Shown in pieces: positions 56,816-64,000 of a stretch of 64,000 nucleotides of DNA (position 1 is the stretch's first letter; each line of letters begins with the position of its first letter). The notes under the pieces are model-generated. The model was not told where the DNA came from. It ran no database searches and was given only the letters and a program-made list of their open reading frames with translations. A program made the translations under genes and the position numbers. Source of the DNA: Uranotaenia lowii (Eukaryota > Arthropoda > Insecta > Diptera > Culicidae); assembly GCF_029784155.1 (NCBI RefSeq), contig NC_073691.1, positions 137,342,409 through 137,406,408 on the forward strand. The letters run 5' to 3'.

Positions 56816-57658
56816 GCCCAGCCGGATGAACCTTACCTTTATGTAGAATTAGCTAATTTATTACTTATTTATTGTACTATTTATAAAAATGTATATCTAG
56901 CGATATAGATCACGACTGCTTATGGTTCCGTCGTAAGTGATTCGGCTGAAGAGAGCCGAAATCGTGTAATAAAAGTCGGCTTTCGACTAATCACGCATGC
57001 AGAGCATGTGGCCCTATAATCGTGGAGTTGAGGATTATCTCATTGGCTGGAGAACTTCCCCCTTAATGTACACTTAACAAGGAAGAAAGAAAAATTTTGG
57101 CGCGTGTGTCACGATGCCATTATAAGCGAGGGTCTGAATTCCATGATGACATTGTGCGCCCTGCCATTGTTGCTCACTTCGAGACACTGTTGACACTTGA
57201 TGAGCAATCATCCACGGTAAATAAGCGAGAGTTTTCAGGCACCCAGGCCACATGTACCCATGGTGGAATTACTAAACTTGAACTGGAGTAGTGGAACATG
57301 ACGAGGTGCATCTGCTAATTTTATCCATTTCACTTTACGATTGAATCGTTTTTATAAACCGTATCGATGTATTGACATGATGATGGGTTAATTATAGTGG
57401 TTTAATTGATCGGGTTCATAATAGGAATGTTGAAATGTCGATCAAGACACATCCATCTTAATAATAGAAGCAGTAATGCTGCTGAACCATGAATTGCGAT
57501 GAGTTTCTTAAGTAGACATTACTGATAGACATGATCTGATTAAAAGCTGAAAACTTTCTCATTGGATTTTTTTTTATAATCTGACGGGTTTGCGCCGGGC
57601 GTCTTCAGATCTTCTACAAAATTGAATGCGCGCTTCTATTAACATGGGATCAAAAGTA
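56816..57658. other. 3' side of the small gene and intergenic sequence
   Basis: Contains the AATAAA at 56968-56973. The frame 57097-57291 has no recognised domain. Confidence 0.4.
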
Positions 57659-58151
57659 CCGTAAACTGGGGGAACTTTGATCACCGAGGTAACTATGATC
57701 AACATGAAATTTTTGCAGATAATCATCATTAACTAAGTCCTAAGTTGAATTATCTGAAAACTGTCTGTTTTTTTAGAAGACTCACAAACAAACACCTCTC
57801 CTGATAAAATGATAGCATTTAGATAGAAATGGGTTGTTTTGTATAAAACTTTAACTTTTTTCCTTTGTATAGGTATATTTTTAGAATTATTTATATGGTC
57901 ATTCTATGTTCATTTTAGAGTATTAAAAACGAACATTTCCTATAAGAAAGTCTGTATAAAACAAATGACCAATAACATTGGAACAGTGGGAGCACCTAAA
58001 GAATTTTTTAAAGCCAAAAGATATTGAGAAATATTTATAATTTTTGCCCCTAAATGTATGCAGCAACATTGTACATCCTTTGAGTATATTTGTTTTTTGA
58101 AAGAAATCCAAAATTTACTAAAAAAGTGATCAATGTTCCCCCAGTTTACGG
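57659..58151. mobile_element. MITE with CCGTAAACTGGGGGAAC ends
   Basis: Left end CCGTAAACTGGGGGAACTTT followed by GATCAC, right end inverted CCGTAAACTGGGGGAACATT followed by GATCAC; 23 of 26 or better. 493 bp, no coding capacity. Target duplication not clear. Confidence 0.75.
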
Positions 58152-59336
58152 TTCTTATCAAAGCAGGTAAAAACACAATTTTTTCGTGCTGTGTTGAGTG
58201 TTTACATCATAACTGACTTAAAGTTCCAACCAATAAGGCCGAAACAAATTTCCCTCCGCCCCCCTTCGAAATTTTCAAGAACCCCGAAGGGGAAAATAAA
58301 TAAAGGTTTTATGTATTTTATGGAAATTTTGAAAAAATGAAAATCAAATATCCGAAGATTACAAGAGCAAAAAACAAGTTGTGGAAGATGGGAGTTTTAT
58401 CACCATTTGTATTCTTGATTTTTTTGAATTTTTCGAAACAGTTCAACATACTGATTTTAAAAGTGGCTTAACAACAAATTTTGGAAGGAGAACTAAAATG
58501 CATTTCAGAATGTTATATTTGAGGATTAGTGGTTTGCAAAAATGTAATTCGGGTATTGTATATGGCGCTTTCAAAAACTCTTTATTTTGTTGTAGATTTC
58601 AAAACTTGTTTTTGTTAAATAAGTGTTTTTGTTTATGTTCCCAGCAAGTCCCAGCAATAAATTTTACATCATGTAAAAATCCATAACTTCATAAACCATG
58701 TTCAGAAGAAAAAACTTCCGCATACTTGCGCACTCGTGATATTTTCAATGTTAAATTGAAAATTCTGTCTATTTTGTAAAATCCTTTCAATGCACCTTGT
58801 TTGTTTTGAACAGTTGCCCAAAACAATTGGTTTTTTTCAATCAAAGTAAAAAATTGTTTGTTCGTGCTTATAGCAAATAACTTATATACCTATACCTATG
58901 TTTATACCTATATTTAACATTTTCATTGATGTTAATTTCGTGAAACATGTTTAAAAGTTTCAGGGTTATTTCTGAGTTTTTGAATGTTATACACTATTTT
59001 TTTTCCAAATGTTAACAAAGAAAACTCTTAGATTTTTTGTTACGGGTTTGAAATCGAAAATTTATTCAAATTGATTTGAAAATTTTTGTTTGCAGAATGA
59101 ACGAATGTTTCAGAGCTGAGCTGTTTTTTTTATTAGTTCATCAGATCACCCAGGTGGTAAATCCTTTTTCCGGATTGCATTCCAAGGCAATAATTCCCAC
59201 CCGGACCTGCAACGAAGGCTATACCCGAGATGGGAGACCAAGTCCGCGCTTAAGCGCTCATCGGCAACTCTAGTTCGAGTCAAACTCCAGCATATATACC
59301 CTGCCTCTTGTTACGATTCAAGACTAAGGACCTCTC
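58152..59336. other. Non-coding sequence
   Basis: No gene supported. 59140-59300 is less AT-rich and ends with TATATACC (59293), possibly part of the repeat complex that follows. Confidence 0.3.
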
Positions 59337-59575
59337 TGTCGTGATTTTACGAATCTCAATTCAGAGATTCACCTAAACACGTCTGTCGTTCGCAAGAATA
59401 GATCAATGACTGACTTTGTTTTGTTTGTTTGTCAAGTGCTGCCAAAATAGCAAATGTTCTCATAGAAATTTATTTTTTTTATTCATCTACAGTGTTGCCG
59501 AATACAACTATTATTTTATTTTATTCCTAATTAAATTTGATTTATTTTCTGTATATTCTTCATCTCATCCCTACA
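59337..59575 (+). repeat. Direct repeat, copy 1
   Basis: Starts TGTCGTGATTTTACGAATCT and ends CTTCATCTCATCCCTACA; copy 2 is at 60666-60877, with one indel of about 27 bp. The 1.3 kb spacing and flanking position recall long terminal repeats, but no primer-binding site or polypurine tract is seen, so a segmental duplication is as likely. Confidence 0.75.
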
Positions 59576-60109
59576 TTCCTTCTCACCTCTATTCTTAATT
59601 AAAACTTTTCACACATCAACATTTGTTTTTTTTCTTTAGTGCAAAATTTTATTTACCAAATATCCTAAATTTTTATTCCATATTCCACATCTTTATTCTC
59701 CATCCTACGAATTTTATTTAATTTCTGCATCACATTTCTACATTCCTTCTCAACTCTATTCTCAATAGAATCTTTAATTTACCGACTTTTGTTTTTTTTT
59801 AAATAAAAAAAATTGATATCCCAAATATCCCTCATCTTAATTCTACATTCCATTCTCTGCAAAAGCTTTTCAAATCTTTTTTTTTTTGCATATTCTTCAT
59901 TTCATCCGAAAATATTCTTCACAAAAGCCTTCCCAATTTGTGCTTTCTCTGTCGCTCTGCTTTTATTTACCAGAGCCGGAACAATCCGCAAAAAAAAATT
60001 CTTAGCGACAGCTTTCTCAAACTGTGCTTTTCTTGTTACTCTGTCTCTGTTTACAAGAGCCGGAATAATTCGATAGTATTCTACGAAACAGCCTGCCCAA
60101 CCAGAAGGC

Positions 60110-60640
60110 TTATTCAAATCAAAACAATCAGCAGCAGCAGCCTTAAATATCTGCGCTTTCAGAGGCAATTCCGTCTTATTTCCACCGGAAGGCCAAATCA
60201 AAACAATCAGCAGCAGCAGCCTTAAATATCTGCGCTTTTCAGGGGCAATCCCGTCTTATTTCCACCGGAAGGCCAAATCAAAACAATCAGCAGCAGCAGC
60301 CTTAAATATCTGCGCTTTTCAGGGGCAAATCCGTCTTATTTCCACCGGAAGGCCAAATCAAAACAATCAGCAGCAGCAGCCTTAAACATTTGCGCTTTTC
60401 TGGGGCAATTCCGTCTTATTTCCACCGGAAGGCCAAATCAAAACAATCAGCAGCAGCAGCCTTAAATATCTGCGCTTTTCAGGGGCAATTCCGTCTTATT
60501 TCCTCCGGAAGGCCAAATCAAAACAATCAGCAGCAGCAGCCTTAAATATCTGCGCTTTTCAGTGGCAATTCCGTCTTATTTCCACCGGAAGGCCAAATCA
60601 AAACAATCAGCAGCAGCAGCCTTAAATATCTGCGCCATTT
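60110..60640. repeat. 80-bp tandem array, about 7 copies
   Basis: The landmark 'aaaacaatcagcagcagcag' starts at 60121, 60200, 60280, 60360, 60440, 60520 and 60600. Units are more than 95% alike ('ccttaaatatctgcgcttttc', 'ttccaccggaaggccaaatc'). Recent homogenisation is likely. Lies between the two direct repeats. Confidence 0.95.
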
Positions 60641-60665
60641 GTGCTTATTCTACCAACCACGCCAT

Positions 60666-60877
60666 TGTCGTGATTTTACGAATCTCAATTCAAAGATTGA
60701 CCTAAACACGTCTGTCGCTCGCAAGAATAGATCAATGATTGACTTTGTTTTGTTTGTTTGTCAAGTGCTGCCAAAATAGCAAATGTTCTCATAGATTTTT
60801 TTTTTTATTCATCTATTCTATTTTATTCCTAATTAAATTTGATTTATTTTCTGTATATTCTTCATCTCATCCCTACA
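60666..60877 (+). repeat. Direct repeat, copy 2
   Basis: See 59337-59575. Followed directly by GC-richer sequence with repeated 'gactcgagat' motifs (60890-61030). Confidence 0.75.
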
Positions 60878-61060
60878 CTCTCCTCTAGCGATTCGAGATC
60901 CGGCCTTTACTCGCAACTCGAGACTAGCTTGGTTCCCACGAAAATCGTGCGCTCCGCCTCTGTTCGAGACCACTGCAAGAGACCAATGACCTTTCCTCTA
61001 ACGACTCGAGATCTTGGCTCCGCCTGGCTTGGCTCGAGGCCCTCTCCTCTTTGCCCGTCC

Positions 61061-61958
61061 GTGTGCCGATCGAGAGCAGCTTATCTTGGACACGCGCCTG
61101 TCACAGCACACGTCCGGGGCTTTACGAAAAACTACTCGGATGATTCCCGGCGAAGAATTCATCCTACACCGACTCAGGTGACTCACCCGCCGACGACGTG
61201 AAGTCACCCTACCCGAGAGTATTTCGCGGCGTAAATACTCTTCCCCCTACGAGTTCGACTGCGAAGAAGGTCAAGTCTTATCCCAGCAGCCTCCCTCGTA
61301 GGGAGCGCGTTTTACTCAGATACTCCGTGGCGGTAGAGGTATCCTACACAACGATCGCGACGTACCTAAACAGCTCGGCATACGCAAAAGGTATTGTCTT
61401 ATATTTGTATGCTTTACTGCTAGGATCGGACGCACACTACTCAAATGCCCCCCGCCGAAAGGGCATTCTACTCCGACCGGTTCTCTACTTCGGTCTTTCT
61501 CCTCCCTTTTTGGTTGGCAACCTTAGGCTTTTTGCCCGCCGTGTGCCGATCGAGAGCAGCTTATCCTAGACTCGCGCCTGTCACAGCACACGTACAGGTC
61601 TTAGACGCTTGCGACTCAGATGAATCCCGACGGTGATGTCATCCTACCCGACTCGAGTGGCTCATCCGACGGCGACGTGAGACCACTCTACCCGAGAGTA
61701 CTCCGCGACTTGAATACTCTTCCCCCTACGAGTTCGACTGTGGAGAAGGTATTGTCTTATCCCCACAGCTTCCGGCGCGATCGACTCGGATACTCCATGA
61801 CGGTTACGTTGGGGGTATCCTACACACAGACGCGCGACGTACCTAGCAGCTCGGCATACGCAGAAGGTATTGTCTTATCGTTGTATGCTTTACTGCCAGG
61901 GTCGGACGCACACTACTCAGGTGCTCCCCGACGAAGGAGTCACCCTACACCGATCGCA
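61061..61958. repeat. 480-bp tandem repeat, about 1.9 copies
   Basis: GTGTGCCGATCGAGAGCAGC occurs at 61061 and 61541, exactly 480 bp apart; other matched pairs are 'cttccccctacgagttcgact' and 'acgcacactactca'. It lies directly downstream (on the - strand) of the R1-like ORF stop and is probably its 3' UTR. Confidence 0.85.
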
Positions 61959-63575
61959 GACTGATGCTGGTTCCAACTCCCCTGCAGGGCAGTCATGATC
62001 CGGGTGAACCCATCGCTGACCACGCGCCAAGTATTGGCGTCCTCACACATTCTCCGCACTATGTTGTCGGCTGTCATGTCTGGTCTGCAGACGGCAAACA
62101 TGTTAGCACGTACCTCTTCGAACCTTGGACAGTTGAACACTACGTGCTCTGGTGTCTCTTCTATGTTTCCGCAGGTTAGACAGGATGGCGAAGCCACGTG
62201 TCCAAACCGATGGTGGTACTGCATGAAACATCCGTGACCAGTCAGGAACTGTGTCATGCAAAAGTCCACCTCGCCATGTCTTCGATCCACCCAGGATCCG
62301 ATATTAGGGATCAAGCGATGGGTCCACCGGCTACGTTCCGAGCTGTCCCATTGGTGCTGCCAGTTGGACATCGAGGCCTCTCTGGCATGTTTCCGCACAT
62401 CGGGCATGTGCCTGTGCTCGTAGCAGAAGGTATCTTCCTCTAGCAAGACCGAGATGGGCATGACCCCCGCCACAACATCAGCAGCTACCGAGGACACCGT
62501 TCGGTATGCGCTGATTACTCGCAGGTTCATCAGCCGCTGCACACTGCAGAGCTTTTGCAGATTACACTGCCTGCTCAAGGCTGCCTTCCAGGCTGCCACT
62601 CCGTAACGCAGAATGGACGAGGTCACACTCGCTAGGACCCTCCTTCTGCTGCAGCGAATCGCCGAGTTGTTCGACATGGCCCGTGAGAGGGCTGCTGTCG
62701 CCATTGCCGCTCTTTTGCAGGCGTAGTCGACGTGGGCCGTGAAGCTCAGCCGATCGTCGATCATCACCCCCAGGTATTTTATCGCACGCTTGGACTCGAT
62801 TTCGCACGGTCCAACTGCAATCGTCCCTGATTGTGCTGAGATCAGGTTGGTGAGCAGCACCATCTCGGTCCTGTGGTGAGCCAGTTTTCCACCTTCTCGA
62901 TAGCTACTGTGGCGAGTAGCTGGACTTCCTCTGTTGTCGGGCCCGATGCCAGGAGAACCACATCATCGGCGAATCCCACAAGTCTCGCTCCTGTGGGAAG
63001 ACGCAGTCTCAGCAGTTCGTCGTAGACAATGTTCCACAATACCGGGCCAAGTATCGAACCTTGTGGAACCCCTGCCGAGACACTCACTGTTTCCAGTCCC
63101 TCGCTGCTCATATACTGTAGTTGGCGGTCATGGAAGTAACACTCCACCATCCTACAGATATATGCCGGAATCCTCATGTTGATGAGCGATGACGCAATCG
63201 TTGCCCAACTGACGCTGTTGAGCGTTCTTTACGTCGAGAGTGACCACTGCGCAAAACCGGTCTCCTCTCCGTTTCTTCAGCCTGGCTTCATCTGCCCTTT
63301 CGAATGGCATGGCGACGTCGAATGGCGACCTGTCGAATGGCATCCACCGTGCTGCGACCTTTCCGAAAACCGAACTGTTTATCGTATAGGCCATTCGCAC
63401 CTTCGGTGTAGAGCTGGATCCTGCTCTGTAACACCTTTTCTAGAACCTTGCCAGCAGTGTCCAGGAGACATATCGGGCTATGCTGATGGTTCACCTGGTG
63501 GCTTGCCTGGTTTCGGCAGGAGCATCAATCGCTGCCGCTTCCACACATCTGGGCTGAGCTGTTTAGAATAATCAG
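61940..63575 (-). pseudogene. R1-like LINE, C-terminal RT and zinc-knuckle region
   Basis: Read on the - strand from about 63575: SKQLSPDVWKRQRLMLLPKP, LLDTAGKVLEKVLQSRIQLY, FGFRKGRSTVDAIRQV, VTLDVKNA, SVSAGVPQGSILGPVLWNIV, LVGFADDVVLLASGP, and, after a frameshift near 62870, a 307-codon frame with KYLGVMIDDRLSF and the C-terminal CLTCGNIEETPEHVVFNCPR, the Cys-His knuckle typical of R1-type elements. The catalytic FADD is intact. At least three frameshifts; ORF1 and endonuclease are missing. R1 elements target 28S rDNA, but no rDNA flank is visible here. Confidence 0.82.
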
Positions 63576-64000
63576 GGAGTATAGAGTATCCAGATCGCTC
63601 TATAGCAGCAAATCTTATATTTTTAAAGAAAAAGCTCATTGAAATTTCACGTTTTGTTCCAAATAGACGAAAAAATAAGCGAAAAAAACACAGGAGCTCA
63701 ACAAAATCATGCCTATGGATGTTTGAGGTCTTGCAGCACAAATGAAATTAGGGGTGCAGGATAAACGCATGCTTCAAAAATAATCAAAAAAGTTTCTAAG
63801 GTACCTGGCAAAGCGGCTGAATTGCTAAATCTTTTTGAAAGCCATTACATAGAAAAACTACAAAAAGTTGTTGATGCAAATCTGGATGGAAATCTATACA
63901 ATCAAGTGATAAGGAAATAAGTGGGTTTTCATCTCAATAATTAAATGATGTTTCGATATTTGTATAATTCAATCGGAAGATAATATTTGAAGTATCAAGT
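63576..64000. other. Window edge, non-coding
   Basis: AT-rich, no feature supported. Confidence 0.3.

Noticed and set aside
59902..60225. Frames on both strands around the 80-bp array
   Set aside because: Only the tandem repeat and its flank; no domain.
60110..60640. Possible CRISPR array
   Set aside because: The 80-bp units are contiguous tandem copies without unique spacers, and the genome is eukaryotic.

Overview
The window reads as nuclear DNA of an insect, most probably a mosquito. It holds spliced genes with GT-AG introns, a Delta9-type acyl-CoA desaturase, one clear and one probable Osiris-type (DUF1676) secreted protein, several Tc1/mariner-superfamily transposases resembling the mosquito DD37E group, and dense insect-type retrotransposons. 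Species is not determinable from the sequence alone.

Only three host protein genes are supported. (1) A five-coding-exon acyl-CoA desaturase on the + strand (7478-20315), whose second listed intron is about 11.35 kb and full of nested transposons. (2) An intronless Osiris-like gene on the - strand (32811-33776). (3) A small three-exon gene on the + strand (52656-56815) coding for a 116-residue secreted hydrophobic protein that resembles the C-terminal half of Osiris proteins. The desaturase makes unsaturated acyl-CoA in the ER; Osiris proteins are secretory or endosomal proteins linked to cuticle formation. I see no operon-like relation between them.

The rest is repeat sequence. 0-7 kb: Helitron-like repeats, a broken jockey-like LINE, and a 3.1 kb element (2627-5707) with TA flanks whose arms are mirrored tandem arrays (a 7-bp repeat and a 119-bp repeat). 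8-19 kb (desaturase intron): a tRNA-like SINE head, a Penelope-like element remnant with a hammerhead-like motif, a hAT element with a perfect 8-bp target duplication, a second hAT element with mirrored 9-bp arrays, and a three-deep nest of inverted-repeat elements ending about 100 bp before exon 3. 20-28 kb: a decayed DD37E element, a MITE, a ZBED5-like hAT relic split by a jockey-like LINE that is itself split by a SINE, then a 5'-truncated LINE. 29-32 kb: a Helitron interrupted by a hAT-like MITE. 35-41 kb: a LINE and an RTE-like LINE, both broken. 42-48 kb: DD37E relics, one split by a TA-flanked palindromic MITE and one bounded by intact terminal repeats, plus a palindromic repeat with hammerhead-like motifs. 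48-58 kb: MITEs and the small secreted-protein gene. 59-64 kb: an 80-bp tandem array, a 480-bp tandem repeat, and an R1-like LINE.

Coordinates of decayed elements are approximate; exon boundaries, target-site duplications and terminal repeats were read base by base from the sequence.
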